Below are positions 33,205-41,748 of a DNA stretch of 64,000 nucleotides, in pieces. A program made the position numbers and the translations under genes. Every line of letters begins with the position of its first letter. The first letter of the stretch is position 1. Under the pieces are notes generated by a model, which worked only from the letters and a program-made list of their open reading frames with translations, did no database searches and was not told where the DNA came from. The DNA comes from Allobosea sp. (lineage in GTDB: Bacteria; Pseudomonadota; Alphaproteobacteria; Rhizobiales; Beijerinckiaceae): assembly GCF_017308075.1 (NCBI RefSeq), contig NZ_JAFKFX010000026.1, forward strand, positions 216,900 to 280,899. The letters are read 5' to 3'.

Positions 33205-35124
33205 TCAGTCGAGCAATTCGCGAAGCCGCGTGGCCAGCTCTCGCGCCGTATAGGGCTTCTTCAGCCAGCCAGCTTCGGCGAGATCGCGCCCGGGGAGGCC
33301 GGGCTCGGCATAGCCGGAGGTGAACAGCACCTTGATCTCGGGCCGCAGCAGGCGCGCTTCCTTGGCGAGCTCGTCGCCGAGCATGCCGCCGGGCATGACG
33401 ATGTCGGTGAAGAGCAGGCCGATCCCCGGATGCTCCCCGAGCAGCGTGAGGGCCTGCGCGCCGGTCGCGGCCTCGATCACGCGATAGCCCTCGGTTTCGA
33501 GCCGCGCGACGGCGACGCGCCGCACCCTGGCATCGTCCTCGACCACCAGGATCAGCTCGCGGCTCTGCGGCTGGCTGGCCGGGGGCGGCGCTTCCTCCGG
33601 CGGTGGCGCTGGATCGGCTTGAGCCGGCGCGGCGGCCGGCAGGAAGAGCTGCAGCGTCGTGCCCTTGCCGAGCACGCTCCGGAGCTGGAGATCGCCGCCC
33701 GACTGGCGGGCGAAGCCATAGACCATGCTGAGCCCGAGCCCGCTGCCGGCGCCGACGCTCTTGGTGGTGAAGAAGGGCTCGAAGGCGCGCTGCTGCACCT
33801 CGGCGCTCATGCCGAAGCCGGTATCGGAGACGCTGAGCAGGACATAATCGCCGATCCGCAGTTGCGGATGGTTCTGGGCATAGTCGGCATCGAGCCGCGT
33901 GCGCGTGATCTCGACGGTGAGACGGCCGCCGCGCGGCATCGCATCGCGGGCGTTGAGCGCGAGATTGAGGAGTGCGTTCTGCAACTGGGCGGTGTCGACC
34001 AAAGCGGTGTGGCCGGCGCCGGTCACCACCGTGCGCAATTCGATCGCCTCGCCGAGCGTGCGTCGCAGCAGGTCGGCGAAGTTCGAGACCAGCCTGCCGA
34101 TATCGGTGAGCTTGGGCGTGAGGGTCTGGCGCCGTCCGAAGGCGAGCAGCTGCCCGGTCAGCTTGGCGCCGTCCTCGGCGGCGTCCTGGGCCTCGCGCAG
34201 CAGCACGCCCAGCTCATTGTCCTCCAGGCGCCGCTCGATCATTTCGAGATTGCCGCTGATCACCGTCAGCAGATTGTTGAAATCATGGGCGATCCCGCCG
34301 GTGAGCTGGCCGACCGCTTCCATCTTCTGGGCCTGGCGCAGTTCCTCCTCCATCCGATGCCGGCTGGTCAGATCGCGGATGAAGCCGGTGAAGATGCGCT
34401 TGCCATTGGCAGCGGCCTCGCCGATGGCGAGCTCCATCGGAAAAGTGGTGCCGTCCTTGCGCTGGCCGGTGACGACGCGGCCGAAGCCGATAATGCGGCG
34501 CTCGCCGGTCGCGACATAGCGCGCGATGTAACCGTCATGCCGGTCGCGGTCGGGATTGGGCATGAGCATCCGGACATTGCGGCCGCAGACCTCATCGGCG
34601 GCGTAGCCGAACAGCTTCTCCGCCGCCTTGCTGAAGGAGATCATCTCGCCGACATCGTCGATCACGACCATCGCCTCGGGCACGGTCTCGAGGATCGAAC
34701 GTAGATGCGATTCGCGCGCGGCGAGATCGTCCTGCGCGTATTTGAGGTCGCTGATGTCGATGTTCTGGGCGACGACCACCGGCTCGGCTTCCCCGTCCGG
34801 CAAGAGCACGACACAGCGGCTGGCGACGAAGACGGGCCGGCCGCTGCGATGGTTCTGCCTCAGCTCGCCATGCCAGCTGCCCTGTTCGCGCAGCTCATGG
34901 GAAATCGCCGCCGCCGCGCCCTCGGCGACGGTGCCGAGCAGTTCGCCGACATGGCGGCCGATGGCTTCCTCGGCGTCCCAGCCATAGAGCTGCGCGCAAC
35001 CGGCGGTCCAGCGCAGGATCCGGCCGTCGAGCGCGTGGACGATCAGGTTGGCGCCGTCGAGGATCCGGACGAGCTCGTCGATGCTTTCCCAGCTCGTTCC
35101 GGTGGGGGGGATTGCTCTGGTCAT
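33205..35124 (-). CDS. fixL: hybrid FixL-type heme PAS sensor histidine kinase with receiver domain
   Basis: 639-residue soluble hybrid kinase. PAS 1 spans about 14-127. PAS 2 (about 138-255) carries the FixL heme signature: proximal His 196 in DRHDGYIARY and the ligand-side Arg 216 in IIGFGRVVTG, so it should bind heme and sense O2. Then follow the HisKA domain (AHDFNN, His 280), the HATPase (NLALNARDAM, GSGLGLSMVYGF) and a C-terminal receiver (VEDD; TDIVMPGG; KKPY). The start at 35124 is chosen because the upstream frame overlaps the fixK-like gene. The neighbours, a FixK and an OmpR-type regulator, match the hFixL-FxkR-FixK set described in Rhizobium etli. Confidence 0.88.
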   Translation of the reverse strand: MTRAIPPTGTSWESIDELVRILDGANLIVHALDGRILRWTAGCAQLYGWDAEEAIGRHVGELLGTVAEGAAAAISHELREQGSWHGELRQNHRSGRPVFVASRCVVLLPDGEAEPVVVAQNIDISDLKYAQDDLAARESHLRSILETVPEAMVVIDDVGEMISFSKAAEKLFGYAADEVCGRNVRMLMPNPDRDRHDGYIARYVATGERRIIGFGRVVTGQRKDGTTFPMELAIGEAAANGKRIFTGFIRDLTSRHRMEEELRQAQKMEAVGQLTGGIAHDFNNLLTVISGNLEMIERRLEDNELGVLLREAQDAAEDGAKLTGQLLAFGRRQTLTPKLTDIGRLVSNFADLLRRTLGEAIELRTVVTGAGHTALVDTAQLQNALLNLALNARDAMPRGGRLTVEITRTRLDADYAQNHPQLRIGDYVLLSVSDTGFGMSAEVQQRAFEPFFTTKSVGAGSGLGLSMVYGFARQSGGDLQLRSVLGKGTTLQLFLPAAAPAQADPAPPPEEAPPPASQPQSRELILVVEDDARVRRVAVARLETEGYRVIEAATGAQALTLLGEHPGIGLLFTDIVMPGGMLGDELAKEARLLRPEIKVLFTSGYAEPGLPGRDLAEAGWLKKPYTARELATRLRELLD

Positions 35125-35140
35125 CCGGCCTCGCGAGGAA

Positions 35141-35902
35141 TCAATGGGGCCAGGCGGCCTGCCGGGCCGCGTCAGTGTCGCACGGCCGAATATCGGCCTG
35201 GCTGTCGGCGCCGGCAAGCCGGGCGAGCGTCGCCGGGCGGCGGATGGACAGGGCATGGCGCCCCTCCGGCGCGATCACGCCGCGCTGGGTCAGATTGGTG
35301 AAGGTCCGCGAGACCGTCTCTATGGTGAGGCCGAGATGGTCGGCAATGTCGGTACGGCTCATCGGCAGAGGGATCGTGGCTGCCGGATTGCCGCCCTCGG
35401 CAGCGCGCTGCATCTGCCGCAGCAGGAAGCCGCAGACCCGTTCTTCGGCACCCCGGCGGGCGAGCAGCATCGTCTGCTCCTGCGCAGCGGCGACCTCCTC
35501 GCAGAGCGCGGCGATGAATTCGCGCGTCAGGGCAGGCGACGCGTCGGTGAGGGTGCGGAAGCGGCAGCGTTCGATCCGGCGCAGCCTGACCTCGTTCACC
35601 GCCTCCGCAGTGGCCTGGCAATGCGCGTCGGGTGCGAGGCCGATGATGTCGCCCTCCTGCGCGAAGCCGACGATGATCCGGCGCCCGTCGGGCAGGATGC
35701 GGTACAGACGCAGCACGCCCTTCAGCACCTCGAAGACATGCCGCGACCGGTCGCCCTGCCAGAACAGCGTCGCGCCGGGCTCGACGCTCTCGAGCGGCTG
35801 GCCCGAGAACAGGCCGTGCAGGCTCGGCACGTCCGGCGCGCCGGCAAGGATCGGGGCGCGCCCCGGCAGCTGGGAAACCGCACTTGCAATGATCATTGCC
35901 AC
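35141..35902 (-). CDS. fixK: FixK-type Crp/Fnr regulator
   Basis: 253-residue Crp/Fnr-family activator lacking the N-terminal cysteine cluster, so not an oxygen sensor itself; the helix-turn-helix MSRTDIADHLGLTIETVSR should read TTGAT-N4-ATCAA boxes. Candidate targets are the boxes at 23860, 24854 and 29942. The GTG at 35902 has GGAGG 8 bp upstream, better than the ATG two codons later. Its stop is 16 bp before the hybrid FixL start, so both are one unit. A K-box-like repeat lies 85 bp upstream. Confidence 0.87.
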   Translation of the reverse strand: MAMIIASAVSQLPGRAPILAGAPDVPSLHGLFSGQPLESVEPGATLFWQGDRSRHVFEVLKGVLRLYRILPDGRRIIVGFAQEGDIIGLAPDAHCQATAEAVNEVRLRRIERCRFRTLTDASPALTREFIAALCEEVAAAQEQTMLLARRGAEERVCGFLLRQMQRAAEGGNPAATIPLPMSRTDIADHLGLTIETVSRTFTNLTQRGVIAPEGRHALSIRRPATLARLAGADSQADIRPCDTDAARQAAWPH

Positions 35903-35986
35903 CGTCTTCGCCTCCGATCCGATGGTAGCAATTGAACCTGCTCGCGTGACGCCGGAACGATGCGCGTGTTACCGTGCGTAGAGAAT

Positions 35987-36002
35987 TGCAACGGATTGTA
36001 AC
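35987..36002 (-). promoter_or_regulatory. K-box-like tandem repeat upstream of fixK
   Basis: On the minus strand the sequence is GTTACA-ATCC-GTTGCA, a direct repeat of a GTTACA-type hexamer with 4 bp between. From memory, FxkR of Rhizobium etli binds GTTACA-N4-GTTACA before fixK. The site lies in the divergent region between fixK and the response regulator gene. Confidence 0.6.
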
Positions 36003-36037
36003 AGCCTTGGCCCGCCCGCCTGCCGCCCGATCTTGCC

Positions 36038-36769
36038 ATGGCTGAGCCGCAGAGCCGCGCCGAGCACATCCTCGTCGTCGACGACGACGCGCGCATCCGG
36101 CAGATGCTGATCCGCTATTTCGAGGGCGAGGGCTATCGCGTCAGCGCCGTCGGCGACGGCCGTGGCATGCGCGAGACCCTGCAGCGCGGCGGGGTCGACA
36201 TCGTCCTGCTCGATCTCGTCCTGCCCGGTGGCGAGGACGGGCTGATGCTGGCGCGCGAGATCCGGGCCGGCTCCGACCTGCCGATCATCATGCTGACCGG
36301 CCGCGACGATGTCGTCGACCGGATCGTCGGGCTCGAGATCGGCGCCGACGACTACATTCCCAAGCCGTTCCATCTGCGCGAGGTGCTGGCCCGGCTGCGG
36401 ACGGTGCTGCGCCGGCGGCCGCGTGCCGAGGTGCCTGCGCCGAAGACCGATGGCGAGCTGATCCGCTTCGACGGCTGGCAGCTCGATCTGGCCCGGCGGC
36501 AGCTGCTCGACCCCGCCGGCGCCGAGATCATGCTGACCACCGGCGAGTTTGACATTCTGGCGGTCCTCGCCGGCCATCCCGGACGGGTGTTCTCGCGCGA
36601 CATGCTGATGGAGCGCACCCGCGGGCGGATGCTTGAAGCCTTCGACCGGTCGATCGACGCGCAGATCGCCAGGCTGCGCAAGAAGGTCGAGCCCGATGCG
36701 AAGGCGCCGGCCCTGATCAAGTCGGTGCGCGGCGTCGGCTATGTCTTCACCGGCAAGCCGGAGGGCTGA
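36038..36769 (+). CDS. fxkR: OmpR/PhoB-type response regulator (FxkR-like)
   Basis: 243 residues. The receiver domain has acidic residues VVDDD, the phospho-acceptor aspartate in LLDLVLPGGEDG, the T/S switch in MLTGRDD and the lysine in YIPKPFH. A winged-helix output domain follows (TTGEFDILAVLAGHPGRVFSRDMLME; IKSVRGVGYVF). No partner kinase gene other than the hybrid FixL is adjacent. It is divergent from fixK and likely activates it through the K-box-like repeat; it probably takes phosphate from hybrid FixL. Confidence 0.85.
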   Translation: MAEPQSRAEHILVVDDDARIRQMLIRYFEGEGYRVSAVGDGRGMRETLQRGGVDIVLLDLVLPGGEDGLMLAREIRAGSDLPIIMLTGRDDVVDRIVGLEIGADDYIPKPFHLREVLARLRTVLRRRPRAEVPAPKTDGELIRFDGWQLDLARRQLLDPAGAEIMLTTGEFDILAVLAGHPGRVFSRDMLMERTRGRMLEAFDRSIDAQIARLRKKVEPDAKAPALIKSVRGVGYVFTGKPEG

Positions 36770-36801
36770 GGCCTTCCGGCTGCCGCTGCGGCCGGTATCA
36801 C

Positions 36802-37473
36802 TCAGCCTGTCGCGGCGGCCATCGCGCTGAGACCGAGCGCCCGTGCCAGGCCGGTCATGTCCGGCAGGACCGGGATCGCCGGCGGGAACGGGTTGGCGAT
36901 GTCTTCGGCGACGATGCCGACGAAGGGCATGCCCATGCCCCGGGCGGCGTCGAATTCGGTGGTCGAATCGCCGATCGCGACCATGCGGCGGGGATCATGG
37001 CCATATTCGGCGGTGAGCGCGGCGAAGGCGGCGGGCTTCAAGGTCGGCGCGCCGATCACGCGCTGGAAGAAATGGCGCAGGCCGCGGCGCTCGACGATCG
37101 CCTCGAGCTCCTCCTGGGGCGTGCCGGAGACCAGATGCAGCGGCAGGCGCTGAGCGATGTCGTTCAGGAAGTCGAGAGCGCCGGGGATCAGCCGGCAGGC
37201 GACGACCTTCTCATAGACGATGGTGCGGTAGCGTTCGGCCAGTGCCTCGATCCCGGCCGGGTCGGTCTGGCGACCGAACAGCGCCGCCTCGAAATAGCGG
37301 AACTTCTCGCGTCGGCTGACGCCGCCATGGGCATGGTAATAGCGGTCGATGGCGGCAAGCTGCTCCGGCGTTGCGTCGGCATAGACGTCCTGGAAAGCCT
37401 GCGATTTGATCGCGACGGAGTCGACGATGACCCCGTCGAAATCGAAAACGATGCTCACTGGCACGAGCTGCAT
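36802..37473 (-). CDS. HAD family hydrolase (phosphoglycolate-phosphatase-like)
   Basis: 223-residue HAD phosphatase with motif I FDFDGVIVDS, motif II LVSGTP, motif III lysine in APTLKP and motif IV AIGDSTTEFDAA, and a helical cap typical of the phosphoglycolate/beta-phosphoglucomutase group. It hydrolyses a small phosphate ester in the cytosol; the substrate is unknown. The ATG at 37473 is used because the conserved fold begins there; the longer frame upstream is antisense to the ATPase promoter region. Divergent from the P-type ATPase gene. Confidence 0.85.
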   Translation of the reverse strand: MQLVPVSIVFDFDGVIVDSVAIKSQAFQDVYADATPEQLAAIDRYYHAHGGVSRREKFRYFEAALFGRQTDPAGIEALAERYRTIVYEKVVACRLIPGALDFLNDIAQRLPLHLVSGTPQEELEAIVERRGLRHFFQRVIGAPTLKPAAFAALTAEYGHDPRRMVAIGDSTTEFDAARGMGMPFVGIVAEDIANPFPPAIPVLPDMTGLARALGLSAMAAATG

Positions 37474-37698
37474 GTCGTCTTCCGCTCCCTTGCGCGCTCC
37501 GCCGGCTGCAATCCGTTCCTGCTTCGGGAACGTGCCTTCCGGGACGCCTTTGTGTCGATCGATCGGGATGCTGTCGGGGCCGCCGGCAGCCCGGTCCCGG
37601 ATGGTGTCCAGTTCGCCCTTGACGCCGTTCGGGTCAAGCGCTGCCGCGTATCCGCGTTGCGCGGGGCGGGCCGTAGGAAAATCCGGGCGCCTGTGACA

Positions 37699-39624
37699 AT
37701 GCTCGCCGAACGATCCATGGGAGCGTCGGCGGTGTCGGAGACGGAAATCGGCAGGCGGGACGTCGCGGCCGGGCGCGAGAAGAGCCAGCACCTCGGCCTC
37801 GCCGGTTTCTGGCGCGAGCGGCTGGATCTCGCGCTGGTCGCGGTTGCGCTCTCGGGCCTAGCCATCGGTGGTGTTCTCTGGTGGCATGGCGCCGAGGCGG
37901 GCTGGGTCTGGACGCTCGCCACGCTCCCGGTTCTCGCCGCCCTGCTCGTGCAGATCGTCGGCTCGCTGCGCCGGGGCGATGTCGGGCTCGACATCGTCGC
38001 GGCCCTGTCGATGAGCGCCGCATTGCTCTTCGGCGAGCCGCTCGCCGGCAATGTCGTCGCGCTGATGTATGCCGGCGGACAATTGCTCGAAGCCTATGCG
38101 CAAGGGCGGGCGCGGCGGGAGATGTCGGCGCTGCTCGGCCGCGTCGCCTTCACCGCGATGCGCTATCGCGATGGCGGGCTGGAGGAGGTGGCGACCGCCG
38201 AGCTGCGCCAGGGCGATCGCCTGCTGATCCGCACCGGCGACGTGCTGCCGGTCGACGGGCATGTCGCCGCGGGCGCCGCAGTGCTCGACCTTTCGGCGCT
38301 GACCGGCGAATCGCTGCCGCAGACCCTCGAACGCGGGATGGAGGCACTGAGCGGCGCGACCCTGGTCGGCGCGCCCTTCGACCTGATCGCCAGCCGGCCG
38401 GCGGCGGAAAGCACCTATGCCGGCATCGTCCGGCTGGTCGAGCAGGCGCAGGCGAGCAAGGCGCCGATGGCGCGCCTCGCCGATCGCTATGCCATCGGCT
38501 TCCTCCTACTGACGCTGGCCATCGCCGGCGCCGCCTGGCTCCTCAGCGGCGATCCGATCCGGGCCCTCGCGGTGCTGGTGGTGGCGACGCCTTGTCCGCT
38601 GATCCTCGCCGTGCCCGTCGCGATCATCTCCGGCATCTCGAAGAGCGCCCGCAAGGGCGCCCTGGTCAAGGATGGCGGCGTGCTGGAAGCGCTGGCCCGC
38701 ATCCGGATCGCCGTGCTCGACAAGACCGGGACGGTGACGCAGGGCCGGCCGACGATCATCGGCATCCGCGCCGTCAACGGCTTCTCGCCGGACGAGGTGC
38801 TGGGGCTGGCGGCGAGCCTCGACCAGGCCTCGGCGCATGTCGTCGCGACCTCGCTGATCAAGGCGGCGAGCGAAGCCGGTCTGGCGCTGCTGCCGCCGAC
38901 CGAGATCGCGGAGACGCCCGGCAAGGGGATCGAGGGCAAGGTCGGCGAGCGCCGCGTCGCGATCGGCGGCGGCGGCTATGTCGGGCGACGCAGCACGGGC
39001 GGCGATGCCGATGCGCTCGCCGCCGATGCGCCGCCGGGCACGCTGATGGTCGCTATTGCCGCCGATGGCTTGCTGGCCGGCATCATCCTGCTGCAGGACC
39101 AGCTCCGCGACGATGCGCGGGAGACGCTCGAAACCCTGCGCCGGGCCGGTGTCGAGCGGATCGTGCTCGCCTCCGGCGATGTCGGCGAGATCGCGCGCGC
39201 CGTCGGGGCCAGCCTCGGGGTCGATGCCGTGCTCGGCGATCTGACGCCCGAGGGCAAGGTCGCGGTCATCCGGGATGAAGAGCGGGCCGGGCCGGTGATG
39301 ATGGTCGGCGACGGCGTCAACGACGCCCCGGCTCTGGCGGCTGCGAGCGTCGGCGTCGCCATGGGTGCGCGCGGCGCCGCGGCCTCCTCGGAGGCGGCGG
39401 GCGTCGTGCTGCTGGTCGATGCGCTGGAGCCGTTGGCGAAGGCGCTCGCCTCGGCCCGGCGGACGCGGATGATCGCCCTGCAGAGCGTCTTCGTCGGGCT
39501 CGGGCTCTCCGTGCTCGGCATGCTGGTCGCGGCTTTCGGCTATCTGCCGCCGGTCCAGGGCGCGCTGTTCCAGGAGGCGATCGACATCGTCGTGATCCTC
39601 AATGCCCTGCGCGCGCTGCGCTAG
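37699..39624 (+). CDS. heavy-metal P1B-type ATPase with TPC motif
   Basis: 641-residue metal-pumping ATPase. It has the actuator TGESLPQ, phosphorylation site DKTGTVTQGRP, hinge GDGVNDAPAL and about seven membrane helices, but no N-terminal CxxC metal domain. The membrane metal motif is ATPCPLI (TPC) instead of CPC, and the usual HP dipeptide is replaced by SAHVVA. That places it outside the classical Cu and Zn pumps, nearer to P1B-5-like nickel/cobalt or uncharacterised groups. The start is uncertain: ATG 37699, ATG 37717, or GTG 37732, the last with GGGAG 8 bp upstream. It overlaps the next convergent gene by 4 bp. Confidence 0.85.
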   Translation: MLAERSMGASAVSETEIGRRDVAAGREKSQHLGLAGFWRERLDLALVAVALSGLAIGGVLWWHGAEAGWVWTLATLPVLAALLVQIVGSLRRGDVGLDIVAALSMSAALLFGEPLAGNVVALMYAGGQLLEAYAQGRARREMSALLGRVAFTAMRYRDGGLEEVATAELRQGDRLLIRTGDVLPVDGHVAAGAAVLDLSALTGESLPQTLERGMEALSGATLVGAPFDLIASRPAAESTYAGIVRLVEQAQASKAPMARLADRYAIGFLLLTLAIAGAAWLLSGDPIRALAVLVVATPCPLILAVPVAIISGISKSARKGALVKDGGVLEALARIRIAVLDKTGTVTQGRPTIIGIRAVNGFSPDEVLGLAASLDQASAHVVATSLIKAASEAGLALLPPTEIAETPGKGIEGKVGERRVAIGGGGYVGRRSTGGDADALAADAPPGTLMVAIAADGLLAGIILLQDQLRDDARETLETLRRAGVERIVLASGDVGEIARAVGASLGVDAVLGDLTPEGKVAVIRDEERAGPVMMVGDGVNDAPALAAASVGVAMGARGAAASSEAAGVVLLVDALEPLAKALASARRTRMIALQSVFVGLGLSVLGMLVAAFGYLPPVQGALFQEAIDIVVILNALRALR

Positions 39625-39995
39625 AGACGGGTGGATGCGCTTCCGGACAGAATGGCCAGTGCCTGCGGAGACAGCGGCGCCTCGAAGCGCCGCAGCACCT
39701 CGATCACGGCCCGCAGCATGTCGGGCCCGGCGAAGCTCACGGTGAAATCGCGCCAGCCCCGCTTCGGCACGAAGGTCAGCTTCCGACCGAGGCGGCGGTC
39801 GAGCGCGATCACGGCGAGCTCGTCATAGCGCAGGCGGTGCCAGCGCAGGACCCTGACGGTCACGCCCTCGGCGTCGAGGGTCAGGGCCGGAAACAGCGCA
39901 TTATGGCTGAGGGCGAGCAGCGGCACCCCGCGCAGCCCGCTGAAGCTCGCCAGCGGCGTGAACTTCAGGGCCTTCATCTGCTCCCCGCCAGTCAT
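39621..39995 (-). CDS. hypothetical protein, small PH-like
   Basis: 124 residues of unknown function. The sequence alternates short beta strands with a final helix (VTVRVLRWHRLRYDELAVIAL, RKLTFVPKRG, DFTVSFAG, MLRAVIEVLRRFEAP), like small PH-type domains. Start at 39995 or, six codons later, 39977. It lies 14 bp after the stop of the glutamate synthase homologue and is probably co-transcribed with it. Confidence 0.6.
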   Translation of the reverse strand: MTGGEQMKALKFTPLASFSGLRGVPLLALSHNALFPALTLDAEGVTVRVLRWHRLRYDELAVIALDRRLGRKLTFVPKRGWRDFTVSFAGPDMLRAVIEVLRRFEAPLSPQALAILSGSASTRL

Positions 39996-40009
39996 CGGCC
40001 GGAGGCGCC

Positions 40010-41623
40010 TCAGGCCCTGATCGCGTCGAAGCTCTCGGCGCTCGCGAGCTTCCAGGCAGAGGCATAGAACTCGCCGTCGACGCCCTTCTCGAGCAAGCAA
40101 CCCGGCTCGAGGAAGCGGTGGAGCTGCGAGAACAGCTTGATTTCGGTCGTGCTGGTGCGCCGCACCAGATGATGCGGTCCCAGCTCCGAAGGATGGCTGA
40201 CGCCGGCGGCGGCGAGCATCTCGGCGAGCGCTTTCAAGGTGTTGCGGTGGAAATTGTGCACGCGCTGGGCCTTGTCGGGCACGACGAGGGCACGCTGGCG
40301 CAGCGCGTCCTGCGTGGCGACACCCGTCGGGCAGCGATTGGTATGGCAGCTCTGCGACTGGATGCATCCGATGGCGAACATGAAGCCGCGCGCCGAATTG
40401 ACCCAGTCGGCGCCGATGGCGAGGACGCTCGCCATATCGAAGGCGCTGACCACCTTGCCGCTGGCGCCGAGGCGGATGCGGCTGCGCAGATTGGTGCCGA
40501 CCAGCGTGTTGTGGACGAAGAGCAGGCCCTCGCGCAGCGGAACGCCGAGATGATCGGTGAACTCGACGGGCGCTGCGCCGGTGCCGCCCTCGGCGCCGTC
40601 GACGACGATGAAGTCGGGCAGGATGCCGGTGGCGAGCATCGCCTTGACGATGCCCATGAATTCCCAGGGGTGGCCGAGGCAGAGCTTGAAGCCGACCGGC
40701 TTGCCGCCCGACAATTCGCGTAAGCGCGCGATGAACTGCATCATTTCGATCGGTGTCGAGAAGGCGCTGTGACGCGCGGGCGAGACGCAGGTCACGCCCT
40801 CCGGAACGCCGCGGGTGAGAGCGATCTCGCGGCTGACCTTGTGGGCCGGAAGGATGCCGCCATGGCCGGGCTTGGCGCCCTGGCTGAGCTTGATCTCGAC
40901 CATCTTGACCTGCGGATCGCGCGCCTGTGCGGCGAAGCGCTCGGGGTCGAAATGACCGTCCGCGGTGCGGCAGCCGAAATAGCCGCTGCCGAGCTCCCAG
41001 ATCAGGTCGCCGCCATTCTCGCGGTGATAGGGGCTGATGCTGCCTTCGCCGGTGTCATGGGCGAAACCGCCGAGCTTGGCGCCGCGGTTCAGCGCCCGGA
41101 TCGCATTGGCGCTGAGCGAGCCGAAGCTCATCGCCGAGATGTTCAGCACCGAGCCGGAATAGGGCTGGGTGCATTGCGGCCCGCCGATCTCGATACGGAA
41201 GCCCGCGGGATCGCCGACTGCGGCCGGTCGCATCGAATGGCCGATGAACTCGTAGCCACCGGCATAGACGTCGACCATGGTGCCGAAGGGGCGGTCGCCA
41301 TCCTCGTTCTTGGCGCGGGCATAGATCAGCGAGCGCTGGCTGCGCGAGAAGGGCAGCCGATCGTCGTCGCTTTCGAGCAGATATTGCCGGATCTCCGGGC
41401 GGATGCCTTCGACGAGATAGCGGATATGGCCGAGGATCGGATAATTGCGCAGTACCGCATGCTGCGTCTGCACGAGATCATAAAGGCCGATCAGCGCGAG
41501 GATGCCGGCAAGCAGGGTCAAGGGCCAGAGCCAGGACCAGAGCGGCAGCAGCAGGAGCGAACCGAGCGCGACGGCGATGCAGCCGGCGAGGGCGGCGTAG
41601 CGATTGAACAGCGAAATAGGCAA
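40010..41623 (-). CDS. FMN-binding glutamate synthase family protein
   Basis: 537-residue membrane-anchored relative of the synthase domain of GltB, without the glutaminase domain. N-terminal hydrophobic segments (ALAGCIAVALGSLLLLPLW and WPLTLLAGILALIGLY) precede an FMN-binding barrel (LNISAMSFGSLS, GGILPAHKVS, VDGAEGGTGAAP) and a cysteine motif Cx5Cx4C for [3Fe-4S] (CIQSQSCHTNRCPTG). The start is a TTG at 41623 preceded by a GAGG site; it restores the usual family length. The biological reaction of this stand-alone group is not firmly known. Confidence 0.85.
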   Translation of the reverse strand: MPISLFNRYAALAGCIAVALGSLLLLPLWSWLWPLTLLAGILALIGLYDLVQTQHAVLRNYPILGHIRYLVEGIRPEIRQYLLESDDDRLPFSRSQRSLIYARAKNEDGDRPFGTMVDVYAGGYEFIGHSMRPAAVGDPAGFRIEIGGPQCTQPYSGSVLNISAMSFGSLSANAIRALNRGAKLGGFAHDTGEGSISPYHRENGGDLIWELGSGYFGCRTADGHFDPERFAAQARDPQVKMVEIKLSQGAKPGHGGILPAHKVSREIALTRGVPEGVTCVSPARHSAFSTPIEMMQFIARLRELSGGKPVGFKLCLGHPWEFMGIVKAMLATGILPDFIVVDGAEGGTGAAPVEFTDHLGVPLREGLLFVHNTLVGTNLRSRIRLGASGKVVSAFDMASVLAIGADWVNSARGFMFAIGCIQSQSCHTNRCPTGVATQDALRQRALVVPDKAQRVHNFHRNTLKALAEMLAAAGVSHPSELGPHHLVRRTSTTEIKLFSQLHRFLEPGCLLEKGVDGEFYASAWKLASAESFDAIRA

Positions 41624-41748
41624 GGCGGCCGGACCTCGTGAAGAATGCGTCCCCGTTGCAGGGCGCGGCCGAGCCTCGGACAAAAAGGCGGGCAGGACAA
41701 TGCCCCAGCGCGCCAGGCCAGTGCGGCGGTGATGTCGGCGCGGCCGCC

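Noticed and set aside
36997-37698. N-terminal extension of the P-type ATPase frame
   Set aside because: The first 230 codons are antisense to the HAD phosphatase and show no metal-binding domain; hydrophobic ATPase sequence begins only after 37790.
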